A stretch of 16,959 nt of DNA from CAZOZP01 sp964584325 (GTDB lineage: Bacteria > Bacteroidota > Ignavibacteria > Ignavibacteriales > Melioribacteraceae), in assembly GCA_964584325.1 (NCBI GenBank), contig CAZOZP010000070.1:1-16959 (forward strand). The letters run 5' to 3'. Below are positions 1 through 7,346 of this stretch, piece after piece (position 1 is the stretch's first letter; each line of letters begins with the position of its first letter). Under the pieces are notes generated by a model that searched no databases, had not been told where the DNA came from, and saw nothing but the letters and a program-made list of their open reading frames with translations. Made by a program: the position numbers and the translations under genes.

Positions 1-3000
1 TCCTGTCCGAGAATATTGTAAACTTTTAGCATCACATCAGAATCCTTAGGCAGAGAAAATTCTATTGTAGTTGCCGGATTAAAAGGATTAGGATAATTCT
101 GCGACAAGGAGAATTCAGACGGTAAAACTTTACTCTTTGCTTCTTCTGCTGCCACAGGTTTTCCCGGATCCTCATCGCACCCCATATAAGGGGAATCCAA
201 ACTTCTGAGGTCTCCGTCTATATCTGTTGTAACCCCAACCGGTTCACCGGCAAGGAAATATGGTGTAACGGCTGTATTTAAGTGAAGATCTATATCTGTC
301 ATAAATATCGGGTCCTGAGCAATAGAATTTAGATCCATTGTGTTTTCACTTCTGAATCTCCAAAGTTCGAGTGTCTGAATATCTTCCTCCAGCCAGTTAC
401 CGAAGAAGTGACCGTATCCTTCCGAATAGTAATCGTTATGATTAAAATTATCAATTCCGTCTATCGTTTTAAATCCAACTGCATAAGCTAAGCCTGTAGT
501 TCCTTCCCCCGGTAATCTTCCGTTAAAGAATATGTTATTCTTTACATTCAAAACATCAGCGGCTCCTGACTTAATAAATGCGTATGAGTCATAAACACTT
601 TTTGTTGTTCCTCTTAAGCAAACAGAATTATGGTAAATGCTTACCGTATTTTGGCTGTATCCGCTATAGATTATTCCAAAAACCGATCCGGCAGAAGCGG
701 GAGCCAATACAATCATATTGTTTATGATCTGTGCTGAAATAACTCCGGAAGACCCATCGAAATTGATTCCTGAAACAGCGCTGTTGTCGCAATCCAGAGA
801 ATGAATTCTGTTGGCGAAAATTTTTGTCAGATTTGCGTTGGCTATTTTTATTCCGTCAACACCTCCAAGAATGGTAGCTTTGTTTCCGTATATCTCATTT
901 GCTTCTATCAGAGTGTTGTATGCCCCTCCGGTAAGATAAATACCTGAACCTGCAATGTTAAATATCTCGTTATTAGTTATCTGTGTGTTTCTGTTCCCTG
1001 CTCCCGAAAGCATAATTCCGTGTCTTGGAAGTGATGCCGCATCTGTTCTTTCGGTTATAAGACAGTTTTGAATTATGTTATTTTCATTTGCACCAGTATT
1101 TAGGAATATTCCGCCGTTATCTATTGAAGATGATGAAGTCTCAACAATAATCGACTTAAAATGATTATTGGAAGAATTATCCCATAATCTGAATACAGGA
1201 GAATTATTATCGGTGTTTCTGAATCGAAGATATCTTCCGCTTTCGGCAATGCTTCCGTCAAAAATAACTCTGCTGCATCCCTGCATTTTAATGAGACCAT
1301 TTGCAGATGTTCCTGCAATGGTTGTTAATGAAGCAGAATTTGGGATTATGGTAATTGTATAATTTCCGTCCCCCATTTCTTCCCAGTTTCCCAGTGTATT
1401 CTCTCCGTCTTCATCTAAATCGGTTGTTATTCTTACAGTCAGATTTCCATCGAGTGCACCTCCGTTCAAGGCTTCGAATAATCCGCCGGATTTTGTAAGC
1501 GAGAGATACTCCTGCCCTGTACCTACATAAACAATACCTGCGAGAGATAGACTGTATGATTGTGTACCGGTAACCGGGAAATTACCCGGCAATAGATTAA
1601 CTGAAGCCGGCAGGGTGTTAAAATCAGCATCATCTACTCCCACATTAGGAACAGGCGCATTGTCCTGGGCTACTATGAAATACTGGATTCTATCACCTTT
1701 TTTTACACCGTTATTCAGAAGATCGTATTGGATCGTAAAACTGAAACTTCCTTCAGTAGCAGGAGCCTCAACATACTTCCATCCGCCTGTAGAATTTGTA
1801 TTATCTATATAAATATTCTCATCATAAAATCTTTTAAAGTAAAGCCTCGGAGCGTTTCCGGGTGTAACATTAATTCCGCTGTAATCGGTAATCTGAATTC
1901 CTCCAACAGAATAATTTATTAAACCACCTGCATTACCAAACAGATCATGAGCAATAATCGGCGGTTCAGTATCATTTTTGAAGAATGCTCCTTCATCGGC
2001 CCCTATATCCGGCATTGTTTCACTCCTTACATTACCATCATAGTCTGTATCAACAGTAATAGGTGAAAGTATCGGTTTCCCTCCGCTTTCAGCATTAGTG
2101 GCTATTGCCGAATTTATATGCAAATCATAAGGAGAAACTCCTGAAATAAAAGGAACATCTTCGCTAATGGCATTTGCATCTATGTTTTTTGTCCCCACAT
2201 AAGTCTGGTATTCTTCCAGCGTCTGATATGCTTTTACAATATCATAAAATATCAGGTTTTTCTCACCCGGAGTACCGGCATAATAAAGATTATTATCCGA
2301 ACCTTCTGCAAGATTCAGAATATAAGATGTTCCCGCAGAACTTCCCTTTCTGAATGCGGCGGCAAGAGTACCGTTTGTAGCATCTGTTTTATTGATGAAT
2401 ATATTATTGCTGTAAAGAACAGATGTCGGACTATTAACTTCAATTGAAAGCGCCGCACTTTTATTTGTTGCCGAGGTACATACATAATTCAGTAAAACCG
2501 AATTGTAAAACATATTAACCGTTGTACCCTGACTTAAAGCAATTCCGGAGGCACATAGTGTTGAGTTAGTGGAAGCAGGAGCGCTTATACCGCCAACCAT
2601 ATTGTTATAAATATTGGTTACACTGCTGCCATTTACGGCAATTCCGTATGCCGCTCTTGAGGAAGCACCTGTATATGAAATATCTGTTACAAGATTCCGA
2701 GTAACATTAACAGTTGTTCCGTCATTAATCCTCATAGCGTAAACATCACCGCCCGAGCTTGTGAATGTAGTTAATACGTTCCCTGTAATCTCAAAATTCT
2801 CTCCGTTTCTAATGTATATTCCTTCAATAGAACTAGTTGTTGTAAATGCAGTGAGTGTATTATTCGTAATATAACCTGAATTAGTGTTGCCTGTATAAAC
2901 ATAAATGCCTGTTAAACTTGATCCGGAAAAAGTTGTAAAGGTTGTATTACTGATAGTAAAATCCATCTGCGAATCTATCCGAACTCCGGTAGATGTTATA

Positions 3001-3680
3001 TTTTCTATTGTACTTGTACCCCCAAGTATTGTATTAATCTCGTTGCCGGCTCCGTAAAATAATGTAGAACCTTGAATTGAGTATCCAATATAGCAGTCTC
3101 TTATTGTATTATTGTAAAATTTATTATAGTTACTCGAACCATCGGCAGAAGTTGCAGATAGAGCATCCACTGAAATTCCTGTATGAGAAGAAGAAACTTT
3201 ATCCAAATCAACCAAACAGTTCTTTACAGTATTAAAATTGCATCCGTTGTCTGCGCTGCCGGTAAAATAGAATCCGTATTCGAGATTCGTACCGGTATCG
3301 TATATTTCCAATCCGTCAAATGATATATAATCAGAAGAAACCAGTTTAAAGCCTGCTTCCTTACTTGTTCCCGTTCCTGTAAAATTAATTACAGGCCTAT
3401 CCCCAAATCCCGATTTCATAAATACAATCGGATTACTTTCTGTTCCTGTTGCTGTAATTGTCAACGGAGCGGAAGTATATACTTCGCCGTCATTTAAATA
3501 AAAAGTTACTCCGGTTTCACCAACCCCGTTAGCATTAAGATCGTCAATTGCTTCTTGTAATGTTGTGTAATTGCCTCCGTTGGCGGCAATTAATTTCGGC
3601 CCTATTAATCCCTGAGCGAAAAACCCCGATGCCGAACATGCTAATAATGTTAAAATGATAACAGTATCTCTTAGTCTCAT
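1..3680 (-). CDS. Giant T9SS-exported beta-helix surface protein (C-terminus cut off by window edge)
   Basis: The frame is open from an ATG at 3680 to the left edge, giving 1226 complete codons and no stop. Residues 1-22 form a signal peptide ending near FFAQ. Residues ~25-560 are a right-handed parallel beta-helix-like module rich in short N-x-(V/I/L) ladders such as ITNNTL and EITGNVL, closing with PDIGADE. A linker of ~110 residues (DTEPPII..., GDRIQYFIVAQD) follows. A second module (~705-1165) opens with a GGLFEALNGG segment and closes with a similar YMGCDED motif. The visible end, QNYPNPFNPATTI then KVYNILGQ, is the start of a type IX secretion sorting domain; probably a few dozen residues are missing. 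Family knowledge indicates export to the cell surface or medium. Adhesion or polysaccharide binding is possible, but no catalytic motif is visible. A GGGGAG ribosome site sits just before the ATG. Confidence 0.88.
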   Translation of the reverse strand, partial: MRLRDTVIILTLLACSASGFFAQGLIGPKLIAANGGNYTTLQEAIDDLNANGVGETGVTFYLNDGEVYTSAPLTITATGTESNPIVFMKSGFGDRPVINFTGTGTSKEAGFKLVSSDYISFDGLEIYDTGTNLEYGFYFTGSADNGCNFNTVKNCLVDLDKVSSSHTGISVDALSATSADGSSNYNKFYNNTIRDCYIGYSIQGSTLFYGAGNEINTILGGTSTIENITSTGVRIDSQMDFTISNTTFTTFSGSSLTGIYVYTGNTNSGYITNNTLTAFTTTSSIEGIYIRNGENFEITGNVLTTFTSSGGDVYAMRINDGTTVNVTRNLVTDISYTGASSRAAYGIAVNGSSVTNIYNNMVGGISAPASTNSTLCASGIALSQGTTVNMFYNSVLLNYVCTSATNKSAALSIEVNSPTSVLYSNNIFINKTDATNGTLAAAFRKGSSAGTSYILNLAEGSDNNLYYAGTPGEKNLIFYDIVKAYQTLEEYQTYVGTKNIDANAISEDVPFISGVSPYDLHINSAIATNAESGGKPILSPITVDTDYDGNVRSETMPDIGADEGAFFKNDTEPPIIAHDLFGNAGGLINYSVGGIQITDYSGINVTPGNAPRLYFKRFYDENIYIDNTNSTGGWKYVEAPATEGSFSFTIQYDLLNNGVKKGDRIQYFIVAQDNAPVPNVGVDDADFNTLPASVNLLPGNFPVTGTQSYSLSLAGIVYVGTGQEYLSLTKSGGLFEALNGGALDGNLTVRITTDLDEDGENTLGNWEEMGDGNYTITIIPNSASLTTIAGTSANGLIKMQGCSRVIFDGSIAESGRYLRFRNTDNNSPVFRLWDNSSNNHFKSIIVETSSSSIDNGGIFLNTGANENNIIQNCLITERTDAASLPRHGIMLSGAGNRNTQITNNEIFNIAGSGIYLTGGAYNTLIEANEIYGNKATILGGVDGIKIANANLTKIFANRIHSLDCDNSAVSGINFDGSSGVISAQIINNMIVLAPASAGSVFGIIYSGYSQNTVSIYHNSVCLRGTTKSVYDSYAFIKSGAADVLNVKNNIFFNGRLPGEGTTGLAYAVGFKTIDGIDNFNHNDYYSEGYGHFFGNWLEEDIQTLELWRFRSENTMDLNSIAQDPIFMTDIDLHLNTAVTPYFLAGEPVGVTTDIDGDLRSLDSPYMGCDEDPGKPVAAEEAKSKVLPSEFSLSQNYPNPFNPATTIEFSLPKDSDVMLKVYNILGQ

Positions 3681-3818
3681 ATACTCCCCTATCCTATATT
3701 AAATTAAAAAGTTGAAATCTATTTATGTTTGCGGCTATTCCCCTTTCAGGATTGATTGCCCAAGCCTGTAAGAAATACTCAATCAAAAAGATTATTTGTG
3801 AATACTTATTACACTCCT

Positions 3819-3847
3819 AAAATATGTTATTAGGTTTTTATTGTCAA
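3819..3847 (-). promoter_or_regulatory. Candidate promoter of the giant surface protein gene
   Basis: On the minus strand a perfect TTGACA (3842-3847) is followed after exactly 17 bases by TATTTT (3819-3824). Transcription would begin near 3812, leaving a leader of about 130 bases before the ATG at 3680. The -10 box matches the sigma-70 consensus at only four of six positions and does not match the Bacteroidota TAnnTTTG form. Position and spacing are the main support. Confidence 0.45.
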
Positions 3848-3900
3848 TTTTTTTTTTTATTTCGTGGAAGAATAACGCTCTTTAGAAATCCAAATCACAA

Positions 3901-5385
3901 TTAAGACTGTTTCAGAATTTTAATTCCTTCGGAGGCGGCTATTTTTCCTGATATGATTGCGGGGGGAACTCCGGGCCCGGGCACGGTAAGCTGTCCGGCA
4001 TAGAGGAGGTTATTTATTTTTTTTGATTTCATTTTCGGTTTAAACACGGCAGTCTGTGTTAAAGTATTTGCAAGCCCGTAGGCATTACCTTTGAACGAAT
4101 TATAATCTTCAGAAAAATCATTGAGGCTGTAATCTCTTTTGTGAATTATGTTTCGGCTGATATCCGTGCCGGTCATTTTTGAAAATCTGTCAAGTATCAG
4201 CTTATAATAATAATCACGTTTTTCATTGGAATCCTTTAATCCGGAAGCAACAGGAATCAGAAATGTAAGAAGTTCCTTCTTCCCCGGAACAATCGTAGGA
4301 TCTGTAACCGAAGGAGCAGAAAGGTAAAACAATGGTTTGGATGGCCAGTTGGGATTCCCGTATATCTCCGAGGCGTGAAGATCAAATTCTTCATCGAAGA
4401 ATAAAGAATGATGTCTTATCCCTTCAATTTTAACATCGGAGGCCAGGAAATAAAGTAATGCCGAGGGCGACATCACTCTTGATTCCCAATACTCATCACT
4501 GTAAGTTCTGTCTGCTTTTCCAAGTAGCGAATGTTCAGTATGTCTGTAGTCGCATCCGGAAATTACAAGATCAGTTTCATATAATGCTTTATCTGACTGC
4601 ACTGAAACAGCTTTATTATTTGCTGTATTTATTGAAACGGCGGTTTCGTTGAATCGGAATTTTACACCGCTGTCTTCAGCAACTTTCCGCATTGCAGCGG
4701 CCACCTTAACCATTCCGCCAAGAGGATACCATGTGCCTAGTACAAGATCGGCATAGTTCATCATACTATATAGAGCGGGCGATTTTTCAGGAGTTGACCC
4801 GAGAAAAAGCACAGGGAATTCCATTATTTTAATTATACGTTCATTTCTGAAATATTTTCTTATGTGTTTCTTAAGAGAACGAAATATCTGAATCCTGAAT
4901 GCTTCTTTGAGAAGTCTTAAATCAGCATACTCCATTAATGACAGTGAAGGTTTGTGAACATATTCCCGCATACCGGTATTGTATTTATATTCGGCAAGTT
5001 TCAGAAACTCTCTGAGTTTTAAAGCGCTTCCTTTTTCAAGTGATTCAAATATTGCTTCCAATTCCTTTAATGAAGCAGGTATATCGATGAAATCATTTAT
5101 GCCGAAATAAATTCTGTAGGATGGATTTAATCTTACAAGCTCGTAAAAATCAGAGGCTTTCTTTCCGAAAAGTGAGAAATATTCTTCAAATACTTCAGGC
5201 ATCCAGTACCAGCTCGGACCTAGATCAAATTTGAATCCGTCTTTTTCCCATACAGCGGCTCTGCCTCCCGGACTCCCGTTTTTCTCCAATAAAGTAACTT
5301 TGTATCCTTCTTTTGCCAATAAAGCCGCAGCAGACATTCCTGCAAATCCGGCCCCGATTACCGTTACTTTATTCTTAGCCTGCAC
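3901..5385 (-). CDS. crtI: CrtI-type phytoene/carotenoid desaturase
   Basis: This is an FAD-dependent desaturase of the CrtI family, which introduces conjugated double bases into phytoene or a related carotene at the inner membrane. The N-terminus has the dinucleotide-binding VIGAGFAGMSA (about residues 9-19) and LLEKNGSPGGRA. It is followed by FDLGPSWYWMP, a segment typical of Bacteroidota phytoene desaturases. The C-terminus carries the family signature GQLTVPGPGVPPAIISGK. Length (494 residues) is normal. I chose the GTG at 5385 because GGAG (5394-5397) lies 8 bases upstream. A TTG eight codons earlier (5409) has no ribosome site and falls at the predicted transcription start. No phytoene synthase or cyclase gene is nearby, so the exact substrate is inferred; a CrtD-like 3,4-desaturase role is the main alternative. 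Confidence 0.9.
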   Translation of the reverse strand: MQAKNKVTVIGAGFAGMSAAALLAKEGYKVTLLEKNGSPGGRAAVWEKDGFKFDLGPSWYWMPEVFEEYFSLFGKKASDFYELVRLNPSYRIYFGINDFIDIPASLKELEAIFESLEKGSALKLREFLKLAEYKYNTGMREYVHKPSLSLMEYADLRLLKEAFRIQIFRSLKKHIRKYFRNERIIKIMEFPVLFLGSTPEKSPALYSMMNYADLVLGTWYPLGGMVKVAAAMRKVAEDSGVKFRFNETAVSINTANNKAVSVQSDKALYETDLVISGCDYRHTEHSLLGKADRTYSDEYWESRVMSPSALLYFLASDVKIEGIRHHSLFFDEEFDLHASEIYGNPNWPSKPLFYLSAPSVTDPTIVPGKKELLTFLIPVASGLKDSNEKRDYYYKLILDRFSKMTGTDISRNIIHKRDYSLNDFSEDYNSFKGNAYGLANTLTQTAVFKPKMKSKKINNLLYAGQLTVPGPGVPPAIISGKIAASEGIKILKQS

Positions 5386-5414
5386 TTTATTTTCTCCGTA
5401 AGATTTCAATGCTC

Positions 5415-5454
5415 AACATAGTTATCTTTTAGGTTTTATCCAAGAGTCTGACTC
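5415..5454 (-). promoter_or_regulatory. Candidate crtI promoter with adjoining operator-like palindrome
   Basis: Minus-strand TTGGAT (5438-5443) and TATGTT (5415-5420) are separated by 17 bases and would start transcription near 5408, about 22 bases before the GTG start. Directly upstream of the -35 box is the perfect palindrome GAGTC-N-GACTC (5444-5454), a plausible regulator site. Both box sequences are imperfect, so this is a candidate only. Confidence 0.4.
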
Positions 5455-5485
5455 AAAAAGAATCCGTATGGCAGGCCTTTTGAGT
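5451..5485. repeat. Inverted repeat upstream of crtI
   Basis: ACTCAAAAAG (5451-5460) is mirrored by CCTTTTGAGT (5476-5485), with nine of ten pairs and a 15-base loop. It overlaps the GAGTC palindrome on its left. No T-run follows on either strand, so it is more likely a regulator site or chance than a terminator. The rest of 5486-5623 shows only weak structures, including AGTGG/CCACT (5570-5586) and a CGC-TTC-GCG mini-hairpin near 5548-5556. No gene is visible there. Confidence 0.4.
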
Positions 5486-5624
5486 TTTCACACTACCTCT
5501 TACTTCTGTAGTTAATTTCTAAATTTCCTCAACTTTGTTACTCGTCACGCTTCGCGCATCACGATTCTTAGTGGTTAATTCCCACTTATGCCTTCGAGTG
5601 CCTTAAGACAAAGTTATGGGTTTA

Positions 5625-5662
5625 ACACACATCTGTAAAACAAATAATAACAGATTCTGTGT
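5625..5662. repeat. Imperfect inverted repeat before the envelope cassette (operator or leader hairpin)
   Basis: ACACA-c-ATCTGT (5625-5636) pairs with ACAGAT-tc-TGTGT (5650-5662), giving eleven base pairs with a small internal loop and a 13-base terminal loop. It ends 37 bases before the ATG at 5700. The T-rich tail CTTGTTTT that follows makes it resemble a terminator or attenuator for plus-strand transcription. However, no plus-strand gene lies upstream, so a transcription-factor site or leader attenuator for the cassette is also possible. Confidence 0.5.
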
Positions 5663-5699
5663 CTTGTTTTAAATCATATAAATAGATATTTTTAACTCA

Positions 5700-6050
5700 A
5701 TGAATAAAAAGAATATAAATATAACCTATCTTCTTCTCGCATTATTTTTGTTGATGCAGTTCCGGATAACATTACATCATCATGCTGTTAATCTTGGAGG
5801 CAATTTTTCAAATACTTTTCAGGGGTTAAACCACAACTGTGATAACAACTATCATAGAACTGATTGTATAATTTGTCATTATATTCAAACACTCAATGCT
5901 GAAATTTTTTCGGGTAATTTTTCTGAAGTCTATTTACAAATATTCGAGAGAACCACAAATACCCAGATTTCCTCTGTACCATTTTTCGAATCGTCTTTTC
6001 CTTCTTTTCGGGCACCTCCGGTAATAACTAATCATTATTTTTTATCCTGA
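5700..6050 (+). CDS. Small secreted or membrane-anchored His/Cys-rich protein, unknown function
   Basis: The 116-residue product begins with a basic tip and one hydrophobic segment (about residues 8-22), which acts as a signal peptide or single membrane anchor. This is followed by LHHHAV and a cluster of potential metal ligands: HNCDNNYHRTDCIICHYIQ (residues ~44-62), with Cys in a C-x8-C-x2-C arrangement interspersed with His. The C-terminus has SFRAPPVI. Small proteins with an early HHH, a Cys/His cluster and a terminal (R)xPP motif are familiar in Bacteroidota-type genomes beside metal-related envelope genes, but I cannot assign a named family. No strong ribosome site precedes the ATG; the leader is A/T-rich, as is common in this phylum. 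It is first in a plus-strand gene series, with a 227-base gap to the next gene. A periplasmic metal-binding or metal-sensing role is inference only. Confidence 0.65.
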   Translation: MNKKNINITYLLLALFLLMQFRITLHHHAVNLGGNFSNTFQGLNHNCDNNYHRTDCIICHYIQTLNAEIFSGNFSEVYLQIFERTTNTQISSVPFFESSFPSFRAPPVITNHYFLS

Positions 6051-6277
6051 TACCTGGTTAGAATCTCATTAGGAAAGAACACAAAAATATATTCTGAAGC
6101 TTAAGTTAGCTATACATCTTTCTTAAATTAACCCGGATTTCTATTTATTTGCAAGGCTTTTGAATATTATAAGTTTTTCTATGAATCTTCCTGAATTAAT
6201 AGAAGTAATTAAGTTTAAGATTTGCCTGTAATCATAATCAAAGCAGGTCAAATAAAATATACAAAAAAGGATTAACA

Positions 6278-6937
6278 ATGAAAGTTTTAACATATATAAT
6301 ATTTGCAATAATTTTAATTGCCGGCTGCTCAAAAGAAGATAATCCTCTCACGCCGCCAAGTGAGCATTTTGATCCCGAAGGTTGGATAATAAGAGATGCA
6401 ACAACAAGACCAATTCTTGTAGTATGGCAGGGAGTTATTCAGAACAACTGGAAAGGTACCGATGTAAATGATACATTGTATGCTCCTCTGAATGCCCTTT
6501 CGGATCATTATACGATTAAGTTTATTGATGCTTCAGGAAACCAGATAAACCCGCCATCCGACGCAGATCATCAACTTGCCTGGGAAATTACACATAGTTC
6601 CAGACTAACAATAATAAGAGACAACCCAACTGATTATGCATTTCATTTAAAGGGATTATCCGAAGGAACAACTACTCTCGAATTTCAGGTTGCTCATCTG
6701 GGACACGTAGATGTGCGAACACCTAAAATTCCGGTCATAATTAAACTTGATACATCAGCTCATGGTGAACCTGTCGGAATTAAATTATTCAATGAAGCAA
6801 GCGGAAGCTTGCTTGCCGAAGCAGATAATGTATCATCATCAGGAGAACTTAATATTACAGAAGGACAAACAACAAGTCACATTGAGATTAAATTTAAGGT
6901 AAAGAGTTTTTTTATCGTGAAGATACAAATAATGTGA
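6278..6937 (+). CDS. Lipoprotein, N-terminal part (frame broken after codon ~211)
   Basis: The product opens with a hydrophobic leader and the lipobox LIAGC (Cys17), so it should be lipidated and envelope-anchored. AGGA lies six bases before the ATG. The mature part includes HFDPEGW, then a module from roughly residue 68 to 155 containing HYTIKFIDASG, LAWEI, FHLKGLSEGTTTLEFQ and AHLGHVDVRTPKIPVIIK. A second similar module starts near residue 187 (ELNITEGQTTSHIEIKF) but is cut by a stop at 6935-6937 after a run of seven T. The sequence after the T-run continues sensibly in another frame (next entry). Related lipoproteins built from such modules occur in Bacteroidota-like genomes; I know no established function. 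Neighbours suggest an envelope complex with the beta-barrel proteins downstream. The last ~10 residues of this frame are probably out-of-frame artefact. Confidence 0.6.
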   Translation: MKVLTYIIFAIILIAGCSKEDNPLTPPSEHFDPEGWIIRDATTRPILVVWQGVIQNNWKGTDVNDTLYAPLNALSDHYTIKFIDASGNQINPPSDADHQLAWEITHSSRLTIIRDNPTDYAFHLKGLSEGTTTLEFQVAHLGHVDVRTPKIPVIIKLDTSAHGEPVGIKLFNEASGSLLAEADNVSSSGELNITEGQTTSHIEIKFKVKSFFIVKIQIM

Positions 6938-7336
6938 TCAAACCTTCGCGCTGGGAGTTCGACCTGATTAAGCCTGAGATGGATGAATTCGTTATGTGGA
7001 AAAAAAATCCGGAAGAAGAAGATCCGCTTATTAGTGTTTATAATGATAAGTCAATGAACCTGCTATATTTATATGTCGGGAAAACACAAAACAGTTTTGT
7101 TNNNNNNNNNNCCTAAAATCAAAAACCTTTCAGTGGAATCAGAGCCCTCCAATTTCCTAAAGAGTTTTACTTCTGTTAACTCCGGAAAATTCCTCTTTAT
7201 AAAATTTACCGTTAATGATGATTTTATTAACTCGATGGAAGATTGCGGCGAAGAAGCCGTTTCAATTAAAGTCAGATTCACTACCCAGTTCAACGAAAAA
7301 ATCACGCGCGAGTACAGTGCAATAATAATTAAGTGA
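6898..7336 (+). pseudogene. Lipoprotein, C-terminal continuation after frameshift and scaffold gap
   Basis: This segment has no credible start of its own. The frame opens at 6898 after a stop and reads EFFYREDTNNVIKPSRWEFD, which joins naturally to the end of the preceding lipoprotein if one base is added to the T7 run (6907-6913) or to the preceding AAA. The WEF here seems to match WEI in the first module, supporting a tandem-module protein. The frame is interrupted by 10 N at 7102-7111. Beyond the gap a different frame ends at a TGA (7334-7336), with FINSMEDCGEEAVSIKVRF as the clearest stretch. The gap length is unknown, so the two flanks could be one gene or two. If one, the intact lipoprotein would be at least ~352 residues. 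Calling it a pseudogene is provisional, because sequencing error could explain everything. Confidence 0.5.
7102..7111. other. Assembly gap (10 N)
   Basis: Ten consecutive N are the usual placeholder for a scaffold join of unknown length. The left flank contains the small palindrome CAAAAC-A-GTTTTG, a sequence type that can disturb assembly. Confidence 0.98.
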
Positions 7337-7346
7337 AAATGTTTAT

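Noticed and set aside
1121..1922. Short ORFs on both strands inside the giant surface protein
   Set aside because: The long minus frame is continuous and shows signal peptide, repeats and sorting motif; the short frames do not.
5541..5586. Possible REP-like or riboswitch structure with CGC-TTC-GCG and AGTGG/CCACT hairpins
   Set aside because: Stems are only 3-5 bp and no known riboswitch core (B12, TPP, FMN, SAM) was recognised.
6141..6332. Minus-strand ORF of 63 codons before the lipoprotein gene
   Set aside because: It overlaps the lipoprotein start, is AT-rich low-complexity sequence, and has no ribosome site. The 6051-6277 gap appears to be non-coding.
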